Positions 23,148-31,822 of a stretch of 56,783 nucleotides of DNA are shown here, in pieces. Below the pieces are notes generated by a model, which did no database searches, was not told the origin of the DNA, and saw only the letters and a program-made list of their open reading frames with translations. Origin of the DNA: an uncultured Allofournierella sp. (GTDB lineage Bacteria > Bacillota > Clostridia > Oscillospirales > Ruminococcaceae); assembly GCA_944382705.1 (NCBI GenBank), contig CALWNE010000013.1:1-56783 (forward strand), read 5' to 3'. Both the position numbers and the translations under genes were made by a program. Within the stretch, counting starts at the first letter, position 1. The number at the start of each line of letters is the position of its first letter.

Positions 23148-25067
23148 ATGCAATACGGTTTTGTTAAGGTGGCCTGTGCCACACCCCAGGTTCGGGTGGC
23201 GGACTGTGCCGCAAATGCCCGGCAGACCATCCAGGCCATTCTGGCAGCCCATGCCCAGGGGGTGGAGGTGCTCTGTTTGCCGGAACTGGGCCTGACCGGC
23301 TACACATGCGAGGATTTGTTTTTGCAGCCGGTGCTCCAGCAGGGAGCGTTGCAGGCATTGAACCAGGTGCTGGAGGCCACTGGGGATTGCCCGGTGCTCT
23401 GCGCTGTGGGCCTGCCCCTGGTGGTGCAGGGCAAACTCTACAACTGCGCCGCTGTGATTCAGGCAGGAAAATTGCTGGGCCTTGTGCCCAAAACCTACCT
23501 GCCCAGCTACAACGAATTTTATGAGGGCCGCCGCTTTGTGAGCGGGCCGGAGGAGGTTATGTGGGTGGAGGTGCTGGGCCAGCAGGTGCCCTTTGGCAGC
23601 AAATTGCTGTTCTGCCACCCTCAAAATGCTGCTTTGTGCCTGGCGGTGGAGCTGTGCGAGGATTTATGGGCGCCGGTTTCGCCCAGTGCAGCCCACGCCC
23701 TGGCAGGGGCTACCCTGGTGCTGAATCTTTCGGCCAGTGATGAGCTGGTGGGCAAGGCAGAATATCGGCGCAGTCTGGTGAGCAGCCAGTCCGCCCGGCT
23801 GCTGTGCGGCTACCTCTATACAGATGCAGGCAGCGGCGAGTCCACCACCGACCTGGTGTTTGCAGGGCACAATTTAATTTGCGAAAATGGAGCGGTGCTG
23901 GCAGAAAGCCCCCTCTTTGCAGACCAGATGGTGGTCAGTGAGGTGGATGTGGAAAAGCTGGCGGCGGAGCGGCTGAAAAACACCAGCTTTGGCCCGCAAA
24001 AGCGCCAGGGCTACCACTGCGTTGCCATGCAGCCCACCTGTACCGATTGGCAGCCGGTGCGGCCGGTGGCACCCTTGCCCTTTGTGCCCGCCCAGGACCA
24101 GGAGCGTGCCCGCCGCTGCCAGGCCATTTTGGAGATGCAGGCCCAGGGCCTGCGCAAGCGGATGGAGCATACCCATGCAGCCTGTGCGGTGCTGGGCATC
24201 TCCGGCGGGCTGGACAGCACCCTGGCTCTGCTGGTGGTGACCCGTGCCTTTGAGCGGATGGGCAAACCCCTGAAGGACATTGTGGCGGTGACCATGCCCT
24301 GTTTTGGCACCACCAAGCGCACCCGCTCCAATGCAGAGCTGCTCTGCCGTGCCCTGGGCGTGACCTTGCAGGAGGTAAACATTGCTCAGACCGTGCGCAG
24401 CAACTTTGCAGACATTGGCCAGAGCGAGGATGTACTGGATGTAACCTACGAAAACACCCAGGCCCGGGTGCGCACCCTGGTGCTGATGAACCTGGCCAAC
24501 CGGCTGGGGGGCCTGGTGATTGGCACTGGCGATCTTTCGGAGCTGGCACTGGGCTGGGCCACCTACAACGGTGACCATATGAGTATGTACGGGGTGAATG
24601 GCTCGGTGCCCAAAACCCTGGTGCGCCACATTGTGGAAACAGTGGCCTACACCAGTGCCCCCGATTTGAAGGAGGTACTTCTGGATATTCTGGATACCCC
24701 TGTAAGCCCCGAACTGCTGCCGGCAGACGGGGAGGGCAACATTGCTCAACAGACCGAACAGATTGTGGGGCCCTATGAGCTACACGATTTTTATCTGTAC
24801 TATGCCATCCGGTGGGGGTTTGCCCCCGGTAAAATTCTCTGGCTGGCCCAGCGGGCCTTTGGCACTGCCTACACCCGGCAGCAGCTGGTACACTGGCTGG
24901 AAAACTTCTACCGCCGCTTTTTTGCCCAGCAGTTTAAGCGCAGCTGCCTGCCGGACGGCCCCAAAGTGGGAACTGTGAGCCTTTCCCCCCGTGGGGACTG
25001 GCGGATGCCCAGCGATGCCTGTGCCACCCTCTGGCTGGAACAGGTGCGCCAGCTGAAGGAACAATAA
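23148..25067 (+). CDS. nadE: Glutamine-dependent NAD+ synthetase
   Basis: 639 aa. It converts nicotinate adenine dinucleotide to NAD+ with ATP and glutamine in the cytoplasm. N-terminal nitrilase-fold glutaminase domain with the triad Glu46 (CLPELGLTGY), Lys115 (PKTYLPSYNEF) and Cys170 (ELCEDLWAP). C-terminal synthetase domain with the PP-loop SGGLDS at 352-357 and later GTGDLSELALGW and the NGSVPKTLVR segment. Full length for the two-domain bacterial form. AAGGAG precedes the ATG by ~12 nt. Confidence 0.97.
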   Translation: MQYGFVKVACATPQVRVADCAANARQTIQAILAAHAQGVEVLCLPELGLTGYTCEDLFLQPVLQQGALQALNQVLEATGDCPVLCAVGLPLVVQGKLYNCAAVIQAGKLLGLVPKTYLPSYNEFYEGRRFVSGPEEVMWVEVLGQQVPFGSKLLFCHPQNAALCLAVELCEDLWAPVSPSAAHALAGATLVLNLSASDELVGKAEYRRSLVSSQSARLLCGYLYTDAGSGESTTDLVFAGHNLICENGAVLAESPLFADQMVVSEVDVEKLAAERLKNTSFGPQKRQGYHCVAMQPTCTDWQPVRPVAPLPFVPAQDQERARRCQAILEMQAQGLRKRMEHTHAACAVLGISGGLDSTLALLVVTRAFERMGKPLKDIVAVTMPCFGTTKRTRSNAELLCRALGVTLQEVNIAQTVRSNFADIGQSEDVLDVTYENTQARVRTLVLMNLANRLGGLVIGTGDLSELALGWATYNGDHMSMYGVNGSVPKTLVRHIVETVAYTSAPDLKEVLLDILDTPVSPELLPADGEGNIAQQTEQIVGPYELHDFYLYYAIRWGFAPGKILWLAQRAFGTAYTRQQLVHWLENFYRRFFAQQFKRSCLPDGPKVGTVSLSPRGDWRMPSDACATLWLEQVRQLKEQ

Positions 25068-25090
25068 ACCAAGAAAGGAATGAATTTTCC

Positions 25091-26128
25091 ATGAATCAAA
25101 AGGACTATATGCTCGGCCAGGCCAAGGCCATTCTGGCCATCGACAGCCCCAGTGGCTTTACCCAGGCAGCTGCGGACTATCTGATGGAGCAGTACCGTGC
25201 TCTGGGCTACCAGCCCACCCTTACCCGCAAGGGGGGCGTGTTTGTGCAGCTGTGTGAGGGCGACGGCACCCAGCCGGATAACGCCTTGCAGATGGAGGCA
25301 CATCTGGACACTCTGGGTGCTATGGTGTGCCGCATCAAACCCAACGGCCGGCTGGCCCTTACCCCCCTGGGCGGCATGAACCCCAACAACGCCGAGGCCG
25401 AGAATGTGCGCATTTACACCTGCAGCGGCCAGGTGTACACCGGCACCTGCCAGCTGGCCGATGCCTCGGTTCATGTGAACGGCGAATACAGCAACACCAA
25501 GCGTGGCTGGGACACCATGGAGGTACTGATTGACGAGATGGTCAGCAACCGCCAGCAGGTGCAGGAGCTGGGCATTGGCAATGGGGATGTGGTCTGCTTT
25601 GACCCCCGTACCCAGGTAACCGAAAGCGGCTACATTAAAAGCCGTTTTCTGGACGATAAGCTCAGCGTGGCCATTCTGCTGGGCTATGCCCGCTGGCTGA
25701 AGGAGAGCGGTGTGCAGCCCCAGCGTGCCATTTACCATCATGTGACTGTATTCGAGGAGGTGGGCCATGGCGGTTCCGCCTCGGTGCCCCAGCAGGTGGG
25801 CGAGGTGCTCAGCGTGGATATGGGCTGTGTAGGCGAGGGGCTGGACTGCCAGGAGCACCAGGTTTCCATCTGTGCCAAGGACAGCGGCGGCCCCTACCAC
25901 CGGCAGGTGGTGGACGGCCTGGTTCGGGCTGCACAAAAGGCAGGGGTGGACTACGCTGTGGATGTGTACCCCTTCTATGGTTCGGATGCGGAAGCGGCCC
26001 TGCGGGCAGGCTGGGATGTGAAGCACGGTCTGATTGGCCCGGGCGTGTATGCTTCCCACGGGTACGAGCGCAGCCATGTAAAGGGCATGATGGCCACTCT
26101 GGAGCTGCTGAAGGCATACACCGGCTAA
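25091..26128 (+). CDS. M42-family metallopeptidase (glutamyl/deblocking aminopeptidase type)
   Basis: 345 aa. Family marks in order: IDSPSGFT near 17, metal ligand in EAHLDTLGAMV (His ~65), ARGDD-like segment here FLDDKLS with the bridging Asp (~184), EEVGHGGS (catalytic/ligand Glu ~218), the VDMGC ligand, and SHGYERSHVKG near the C-terminus. M42 enzymes form tetrahedral dodecamers that trim peptides in the cytoplasm. AAAGGAATG precedes the start. It is 23 bp after nadE and probably the last gene of that operon. Confidence 0.92.
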   Translation: MNQKDYMLGQAKAILAIDSPSGFTQAAADYLMEQYRALGYQPTLTRKGGVFVQLCEGDGTQPDNALQMEAHLDTLGAMVCRIKPNGRLALTPLGGMNPNNAEAENVRIYTCSGQVYTGTCQLADASVHVNGEYSNTKRGWDTMEVLIDEMVSNRQQVQELGIGNGDVVCFDPRTQVTESGYIKSRFLDDKLSVAILLGYARWLKESGVQPQRAIYHHVTVFEEVGHGGSASVPQQVGEVLSVDMGCVGEGLDCQEHQVSICAKDSGGPYHRQVVDGLVRAAQKAGVDYAVDVYPFYGSDAEAALRAGWDVKHGLIGPGVYASHGYERSHVKGMMATLELLKAYTG

Positions 26129-26152
26129 TTTTTGGGTTTTTGTAAAAATCCC

Positions 26153-26181
26153 TTGACAAACCGGGAAAAACATAGTAACTT
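26153..26181 (+). promoter_or_regulatory. Promoter of the lysine transporter operon
   Basis: Consensus -35 TTGACA (26153-26158); a weak -10 TAACTT follows after 17 bp (26176-26181). Transcription would start just before the riboswitch. Confidence 0.55.
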
Positions 26182-26205
26182 GTAAAGCAAATCCAAACAA
26201 TCGCT

Positions 26206-26352
26206 GTGATAGAGGCGCGGTGCGCATGAGTAGCGCATGGCATTTTGGGGCAGACCACCCCGCCATGTGTGAAAGGGAACACCGCCGAAGGGAAGTGCCC
26301 ATGTCTGTGGGGCTTTGCCTGGGCCGTCGGAGAAAATCCGCCGGACTGTCAC
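26206..26352 (+). promoter_or_regulatory. Lysine riboswitch (L box)
   Basis: P1 pairs GTGATAG (26206-26212) with CTGTCAC (26346-26352), one T-G pair. Conserved junction segments are present in order: ATAGAGGCGCG, ATGAGTA, GAAAGGGAACACC, GCCGAAGG, and CCGGACTGTCAC. This is the lysine-sensing aptamer. With the strong terminator at 26470-26504 it should shut down the downstream transporter when lysine is abundant. Confidence 0.92.
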
Positions 26353-26469
26353 GAACCTCGTTTCGTGAAGCGCTATCAAAAACAGAATCGGTGCGGGCAG
26401 TTTTTGCCCTGCCCGGTGGCCCTGGGCCGTTGCGGCCAGCAGGGCACCATTCCGCTGTTTTTGCAGATA

Positions 26470-26504
26470 GCCGTCTTCCCAAACGGGAGGGCGGCTGTTT
26501 TTTT
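26470..26504 (+). terminator. Riboswitch-controlled terminator
   Basis: GCCGTCTTCCC pairs with GGGAGGGCGGC around AAAC, followed after TG by seven T. It lies between the aptamer and the transporter start, as expected for an L-box expression platform. Another GC-rich stem (GTGCGGGCAG...CTGCCC) lies between and may take part in switching. Confidence 0.85.
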
Positions 26505-26548
26505 GCGGCAATACGCAGCGATGCAAAACAGGAAGGAAGGTATTGTAA

Positions 26549-28237
26549 GTGAGAGAAGAAATGAATCGGGCAGCCGGGCGGCGGCTGCCGGGGATGGCGG
26601 GTTTGCTGGCCCTTTGCACCGCCTTTTGTCTGCTGGTGGGCCTGACCCCGGCGGTTTATGCCCAGGATACCCTCAGCGACAATGTGCTCACCGTGGCCAT
26701 GGAGTGTGCTTATGCCCCCTACAACTGGACCCAGCCCACCGATGCAAACGGTGCAGTGCCCATTAAGGACAGCAGCGATTACGCCAACGGCTATGATGTA
26801 ATGATGGCCAAAAAGATTGCCCAGGAGCTGGGCATGGAGCTGGAGATTCAGCGGCTGGACTGGGATTCGCTGGTGCCTGCCGTGCAGAGCGGCACCGTGG
26901 ACTGTGTGATTGCGGGCCAGTCCATTACCAGCGAACGGCTGGAGTCGGTGGATTTTACGGCACCGTATTTTTACGCATCCATCGTGGGCCTGACCCGGCA
27001 GGACAGCCCTTATGCTCAGGCCCAGGGCCTTTCTGAGCTGGAAGGCGCCACCGCCACCAGCCAGCTGGGCACCATCTGGTACGACGGCTGCCTGCCCCAG
27101 ATTCCCCAGGGCAACATCCTTGCCGCCCAGGAGTCTGCACCTGCCATGCTGATGGCACTGGAAACCGGCCGAGTAAACCTGATTGTTACCGATATTCCCA
27201 CCGCCAAGGCGGCTTTGAATGCCTACCACGATTTTGTGCTGCTGGACTTTACCGGCCAGGAAGATAACTTCCAGGTATCCAGCGAGGATGTGAACATCGG
27301 TATTTCGGTGCAGAAGGGCAACACCCAGCTGAAGGATGCCATCAACCAGGTGCTGAACACCATGACCGCCGAGGATTTTGAGGCCATGATGGACGAGGCC
27401 ATCGCCATCCAGCCGATTTCGGACGGTCTGCCCCAGGGCTTTTTTGCCCAGATTGCCTACCTGCTGCAAAATTACGGGGACAGCTACCTGAAAGGTGCTG
27501 CCATTACCGTGGCCATTGCGGTGGTGTGTACCCTCATCGGCTGCATCATCGGCCTGGCCTGCGGCGTGGTACAGACCATTCCCATGGAGCAGGGGGACAG
27601 CGTTGTTAAAAAAGCCGTTCTGCTGCTGGTGCGTGGTTTGCTACGCATCTATGTGGAGGTGTTCCGTGGTACGCCCATGATTTTGCAGGCGGTGCTGATT
27701 TTTTACGGTGCGGCCTTTTTGTTTGGCATGAACCTGGATATGTGGAGTGCAGCGTTGATTATTGTTTCGGTCAACACCGGCGCTTACATGGCAGAGTCGG
27801 TGCGGGGCGGCATTCTTTCCATCCCTGTGGGCCAGACCGAGGGCGCAAAGGCCATTGGCATGAACCATCTGCAAACCATGCTGTATGTGGTACTGCCCCA
27901 GGCTCTGCGCAACATTATGCCTCAGGTGGGCAACAACCTGATCATCAACATCAAGGATACCTCGGTGCTGTTCATCATTGGTGTGGCCGAGCTGTTCAGC
28001 GTGCACAAGGGTGTGGTGGGTGCAACCTACGCCTACTTCCCCTCCGCTGTGATTGAGATGGGTATTTATCTGATTATGACACTGGTTTGCTCTGCGGTGC
28101 TGCGCTGGGCAGAACGCCGCATGGACGGTGAGTCCGAGTATGCACTGGTAAAGCAGACCGGCGGCCTGAACGCCCCCCGCCACACCGGCAAGGCACAGGC
28201 CAGCGGCAATCTGGATTTGAACAAGAAGGGGGAGTAA
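26549..28237 (+). CDS. Fused substrate-binding/permease ABC transporter protein, probably for lysine
   Basis: 562 aa. GTG at 26549 follows GGAAGG at 8-9 nt. Signal peptide 1-37 (cleavage after VYA). Residues ~45-285 are a polar amino-acid binding protein (family SBP_bac_3) with AYAPYNWT, NGYDVMMAKKIAQELG and LRVDCVIAG-like blocks. Residues ~300-525 are a HisM-type permease with about five helices and the EAA loop in TEGAKAIGMNHLQTMLYVVLPQALRNIMPQ. The binding protein is therefore tethered to the membrane, two per transporter. Lysine specificity is inferred from the L-box upstream. The ATPase follows 4 bp later. Confidence 0.93.
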   Translation: MREEMNRAAGRRLPGMAGLLALCTAFCLLVGLTPAVYAQDTLSDNVLTVAMECAYAPYNWTQPTDANGAVPIKDSSDYANGYDVMMAKKIAQELGMELEIQRLDWDSLVPAVQSGTVDCVIAGQSITSERLESVDFTAPYFYASIVGLTRQDSPYAQAQGLSELEGATATSQLGTIWYDGCLPQIPQGNILAAQESAPAMLMALETGRVNLIVTDIPTAKAALNAYHDFVLLDFTGQEDNFQVSSEDVNIGISVQKGNTQLKDAINQVLNTMTAEDFEAMMDEAIAIQPISDGLPQGFFAQIAYLLQNYGDSYLKGAAITVAIAVVCTLIGCIIGLACGVVQTIPMEQGDSVVKKAVLLLVRGLLRIYVEVFRGTPMILQAVLIFYGAAFLFGMNLDMWSAALIIVSVNTGAYMAESVRGGILSIPVGQTEGAKAIGMNHLQTMLYVVLPQALRNIMPQVGNNLIINIKDTSVLFIIGVAELFSVHKGVVGATYAYFPSAVIEMGIYLIMTLVCSAVLRWAERRMDGESEYALVKQTGGLNAPRHTGKAQASGNLDLNKKGE

Positions 28238-28241
28238 CCGC

Positions 28242-28988
28242 ATGCGCCAGCAAACCGATACCATTGTACAGGTAAGCCATCTGAGCAAAAAGTTTGGCAC
28301 CCGTACCATTTTGAAGGATATTAACTTTACCGTTAAAAAGGGCGATGTAACCACCATCATCGGCCCTTCCGGCAGCGGCAAATCTACCCTGCTGCGTTGT
28401 TTGAACCTGCTGGAAACACCCAGCGGCGGCCAGGTGAGCTTCCACGGCCAGCCGGTGCAGCAGGGCCGCAGCCTTACCGAGTACCGCACCAAGGTGGGCA
28501 TGGTGTTCCAGTCCTTTAACCTGTTCAGCAACATGACCGTGCTGCAAAACTGCATGATTGGGCAGGAAAAGGTGCTGGGCCGCAGCAAGGAGGAAGCCCA
28601 TGCCAAGGCTCTGGCCTATCTGCAAAAGGTGGGTATGGCGGAGTATGTGAACGCAAAGCCCCGGCAGCTTTCCGGCGGTCAGCAGCAGCGTGTGGCCATT
28701 GCCCGTGCCCTGGCCATGGAGCCGGAACTGCTGCTGTTTGACGAACCCACCAGCGCACTAGACCCGGAGATGGTGGGCGAGGTGCTTTCGGTCATGCGGG
28801 ACCTGGCCAACGAGGGTATGACCATGATTTTGGTAACCCACGAGATGGCCTTTGCCCGGGATGTGAGCAACCATGTAGTGTTTATGGCAGACGGCCTGAT
28901 TTGCGAGGAGGGCACCTCCCAGCAGATTTTTGAAGCACCGCAAAACCAGCGAACCCAGGAATTTCTGGCCCGTTTCCGCAACGGGTAA
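28242..28988 (+). CDS. Amino-acid ABC transporter ATP-binding protein
   Basis: 248 aa, the usual length for GlnQ/HisP-type ATPases. Walker A GPSGSGKST (~44-52), Q-loop GMVFQSFNLF, signature LSGGQQQRVAIARAL, Walker B LLLFDEPTSALD, H-loop VTHEM. GGGGGAG precedes the ATG. It powers the lysine permease encoded just upstream. Confidence 0.96.
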   Translation: MRQQTDTIVQVSHLSKKFGTRTILKDINFTVKKGDVTTIIGPSGSGKSTLLRCLNLLETPSGGQVSFHGQPVQQGRSLTEYRTKVGMVFQSFNLFSNMTVLQNCMIGQEKVLGRSKEEAHAKALAYLQKVGMAEYVNAKPRQLSGGQQQRVAIARALAMEPELLLFDEPTSALDPEMVGEVLSVMRDLANEGMTMILVTHEMAFARDVSNHVVFMADGLICEEGTSQQIFEAPQNQRTQEFLARFRNG

Positions 28989-29021
28989 GGCCAATAACAA
29001 TACCCTCAAATCCTATAGCAA

Positions 29022-29062
29022 CAAAACCCCTTCTGCTGCAATGACAGCAGGAGGGGTTTTTG
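29022..29062 (+). terminator. Terminator of the lysine transporter operon
   Basis: AAAACCCCTTCTGCTG pairs with CAGCAGGAGGGGTTTT (one G-T) around a 6-nt loop, then T. Confidence 0.9.
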
Positions 29063-29278
29063 CACAGGCAGCACCATACCCAGAAAATGCAGCAAAGTGG
29101 CACCGGCAAAAGAGTGCAGTCATAAAGGATTGCATCGGTTTGTAAGGCCCACCCGCTTACAGAACCCCCAAAAGCTGCCGGCAACGCTGAATCACAAAGC
29201 CATAGCCAGGTTGAGCAGGGCAAAAAGGGGAGAGTTTTTAACAGGGAAAGAGCTGTTGTGTGGGAAACTTGGCGGCCC

Positions 29279-29307
29279 TTGCGATTTGGGGCAGAATGGT
29301 CTATAAT
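29279..29307 (+). promoter_or_regulatory. Promoter of the exonuclease III gene
   Basis: -35 TTGCGA (29279-29284), 17-bp spacer, -10 TATAAT (29302-29307). Confidence 0.65.
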
Positions 29308-29345
29308 CAGAACCAATACGATTATAACAAAAGGAGCCTTTGCCC

Positions 29346-30107
29346 ATGAAGCTTATTAGCTGGAATGTGAACGGCCTGCGGGCTGTGCTAAAAAAAGGAT
29401 TTGCCGAAGCCTTTGCCCAGTTGGATGCAGACATTGTTAGTTTGCAGGAGACCAAATGCCAGCCCGGCCAGGCGGAGTTTGAGCCGGAGGGCTATACCCA
29501 GTATTTTTACAGTGCCGAAAAGAAGGGCTATTCCGGCACGGCCTGCTACTGCCGCCACCAGCCCCTGAGCGTGCAGTACGGCATTGGCAAGGAGGAGCAC
29601 AGCCATGAGGGCCGGGCTATTACCCTGGAATACCCGGAGTTTTATCTGGTAAATGTATACACCCCCAACGCCCAGGACGGCCTGGCCCGCATTGACTACC
29701 GGATGCAGTGGGAGGATGACCTGCGCAGCTACCTGCTGGAACTGGACGCCAAAAAGCCGGTGATCTACTGCGGAGACCTGAATGTGGCCCATCAGGAGAT
29801 TGACCTGAAAAACCCCAAAAGCAACCGGGGCAACGCCGGTTTTTCGGACCAGGAGCGGGGCAAGATGACCCAGCTGCTGGACAGCGGTTTTTGCGATACC
29901 TTCCGCACCCTCTACCCGGATGCAGTGGGAGCGTACAGCTGGTGGAGCTACCGGTTCAACGCCCGCAAAAACAATGCAGGGTGGCGCATTGACTATTTTA
30001 TTGTGTCCCAGCGGCTGATGGATAAGGTGCAGGACAGCCTGATTTACCCGGCCATCGAGGGAAGTGACCACTGCCCGGTGGGCCTTGTTCTGGATTTGGA
30101 ATTTTAA
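29346..30107 (+). CDS. xth: Exodeoxyribonuclease III (AP endonuclease)
   Basis: 253 aa, full length. It cleaves abasic sites and removes 3' blocks during base excision repair. Motifs: LISWNVNGLRA, LQETK (metal-binding Glu), YTPNAQ, YCGDLNVAH (catalytic Asp/Asn), YSWWSYR and the final GSDHCPVGL (catalytic Asp-His). ATG 29346 has AAGGAG about 10 nt upstream. Monocistronic. Confidence 0.97.
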   Translation: MKLISWNVNGLRAVLKKGFAEAFAQLDADIVSLQETKCQPGQAEFEPEGYTQYFYSAEKKGYSGTACYCRHQPLSVQYGIGKEEHSHEGRAITLEYPEFYLVNVYTPNAQDGLARIDYRMQWEDDLRSYLLELDAKKPVIYCGDLNVAHQEIDLKNPKSNRGNAGFSDQERGKMTQLLDSGFCDTFRTLYPDAVGAYSWWSYRFNARKNNAGWRIDYFIVSQRLMDKVQDSLIYPAIEGSDHCPVGLVLDLEF

Positions 30108-30130
30108 ATCCGCCCCTTCGGGGCAAAAAA

Positions 30131-30164
30131 TGCAGCCCCCAACGGCTTTGCCGTTGGGGGCTGC
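30131..30164 (-). terminator. Terminator of the ECF transporter/PHP operon
   Basis: CAGCCCCCAACGGC pairs perfectly with GCCGTTGGGGGCTG around TTT; read on the minus strand it is followed by CATTTTTT. A smaller GCCCC/GGGGC stem (30114-30126) lies next to it. Confidence 0.88.
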
Positions 30165-30178
30165 TGTGCTGTATGGGG

Positions 30179-30976
30179 TTAGTCCAGGCCGGTGGCGGTA
30201 AGCAGGGAGACATAGTCGCCCCCCAAAGCGTGCACCTCCTTGAGGGAGCGTTTTAAAAGCCCGGCTGTGCGCACCAGAAAGGCTGCGTTGGGGGCCAGCT
30301 CGATGGAATAACGGCCCTCGCTCATTAGCTGATGCAGCTGTTCTAGCTGGGTGAAGGGCTGCTCAAACCGTGTGGCAATGGTGCCGTACTGCACCGCCTG
30401 GTGGGTGTCGCTGCCAGCCACCACCGGCAGACCCAGCTCCTGGCCCAGCTGCTGGGTGAGAGCCTGGGTGCGCTGGGCATCCAGGGCCATGTCCTTGCCG
30501 TTCAGATCCAAAAAGTGCAGCCGCTCCAGCTGCTGGCGGGGCAGGGTGGGCAGCTGGCCCGGTGCCCGGTAGGGGTGGCCGGCACCAATGAGCACAGGAT
30601 ACTGTTCCAGCAAATCCAAAAGCTGGGCAAAGGGCAGAAAGTTCTGCCGCTCTTTATAGGGTTCCAGCCGCCGGTTCAGTTCCAGAATTGCTTCCAGAGG
30701 GCCAATGGATAAAATATGACCGCCTTCGGCCACATCGGTTTCCATGCCGGGCAGGATGTGCAGCCCGTTTTCCAGCACCAGGCAATCCCCCTGGCGGCTG
30801 CTGATGGAGGCAACAAAGGAATAGAGCTGGTCAAATTGCAGGGTGTTGAAATGCTCGGTGAGGCACAGACCGTCCAGCCCGGCCCGGCGGGCTTCCTCAA
30901 ACAGCCAGCGGGTATAAACAACCGAAAAGGGCAGCTTTTTGGCAAGCTTGCCATGGGTATGAAAATCAATCAGCAC
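30179..30976 (-). CDS. PHP-domain metal-dependent phosphoesterase
   Basis: 265 aa. PHP motifs in order: DFHTHGK (residues 4-10), LTEHFN (~39), GMETDVAEGGHIL (~77), GAGHPYR (~133), GSDTHQA (~191). These His/Asp/Glu residues build the trinuclear metal site seen in PHP phosphatases. Substrate unknown. GAGGTGAT precedes the ATG. It is the last gene of the ECF transporter operon, 18 bp after ecfT, so it may act on the transported nutrient or a phosphorylated derivative (inference). Confidence 0.88.
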   Translation of the reverse strand: MLIDFHTHGKLAKKLPFSVVYTRWLFEEARRAGLDGLCLTEHFNTLQFDQLYSFVASISSRQGDCLVLENGLHILPGMETDVAEGGHILSIGPLEAILELNRRLEPYKERQNFLPFAQLLDLLEQYPVLIGAGHPYRAPGQLPTLPRQQLERLHFLDLNGKDMALDAQRTQALTQQLGQELGLPVVAGSDTHQAVQYGTIATRFEQPFTQLEQLHQLMSEGRYSIELAPNAAFLVRTAGLLKRSLKEVHALGGDYVSLLTATGLD

Positions 30977-30994
30977 AACATCACCTCATTTTAA

Positions 30995-31822
30995 TTACAC
31001 CAGGGTGCTTACCAGAATGACACTGCACACCCACAGGGCAGAAACGGCACAGAACAGCAAATCGTCCCAGCGGATGCGCAGACAGCTGAGTTTCAGCTGC
31101 CGTACTGCTTTATTTTCGCCTGCCTGCCGAAAGCCCCGCAGTTCCAGCGCTTCTACGGTGGTACGGGCCCGCTTGGCGGTGTTCAGCATCAGGGGATAAA
31201 AGGCCCATACAATCAGCTTAATCTGGTAAGCCAGATACTTTACCTTGCCCCAGAGGGTTGCATGGGAGGGGGGATTGCCCCGCAGCCGGAAGGACAGCAG
31301 CACATTCTGGAATTCCTGCATGAGCATGGGCAGCATCCGGTAGGCATAGGAGATGGAAAAGCTTAGCTGATCCGGGCAGCCAAACCACAGCAGGCCGCAG
31401 CTGAGACGGTCCGGGTCCAGGCCGGAAAATACCGTAATGGAAGCCAGCGAAACGGTGGCAATTTTAAGACTGAGCACCAGCAGGGGGCCAAGGGCTGTAC
31501 CGTTGCCCCCAAAGAAAAGGGTGGTTAACAGCAGCAGCCCTGTTTGGGAAAACACACCAAGGCCAAACAAAAACAGCACAAGGCCAGCCACCCGGGCCAT
31601 GAGGGTGGTAAGTGCCACCAGCAAAAAACAGCCCAGCAAAAAGAATACATCCTGTACAAACCAGGGCACCAGACCAAAAAACAGATACCACACCAGCAGC
31701 ACCCGGGGATCCAGCCGGGCAATGAATGTATCGGTGTTGCCGTAGGCGTTTTTGAGCACCTGGGTGCGCAAAAATTCCATGGAAAACTTGTCTAAAATAT
31801 TTTCCGAAAGTTTATTGAGCAT
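30995..31822 (-). CDS. ecfT: ECF transporter T component
   Basis: 275 aa, membrane-embedded with about five helices (from LDPRVLLVWYLFFGLVPWF). The coupling signatures appear as SFRLRGNPP-type (first A-R-G-like) and VEALELRGFR (second) in the cytoplasmic helices that contact the ATPases. AGGAGG lies 9 nt before the ATG at 31822; the ATG at 31831 directly abuts that site. The gene overlaps the ATPase stop by 11 bp. Confidence 0.9.
   Translation of the reverse strand: MLNKLSENILDKFSMEFLRTQVLKNAYGNTDTFIARLDPRVLLVWYLFFGLVPWFVQDVFFLLGCFLLVALTTLMARVAGLVLFLFGLGVFSQTGLLLLTTLFFGGNGTALGPLLVLSLKIATVSLASITVFSGLDPDRLSCGLLWFGCPDQLSFSISYAYRMLPMLMQEFQNVLLSFRLRGNPPSHATLWGKVKYLAYQIKLIVWAFYPLMLNTAKRARTTVEALELRGFRQAGENKAVRQLKLSCLRIRWDDLLFCAVSALWVCSVILVSTLV

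Noticed and set aside
24908..27469. Very long open frame (853 codons) on the minus strand
   Set aside because: It runs antisense through nadE, the M42 peptidase and the lysine transporter, all clearly real, and crosses the riboswitch. It reflects codon bias of GC-rich genes.
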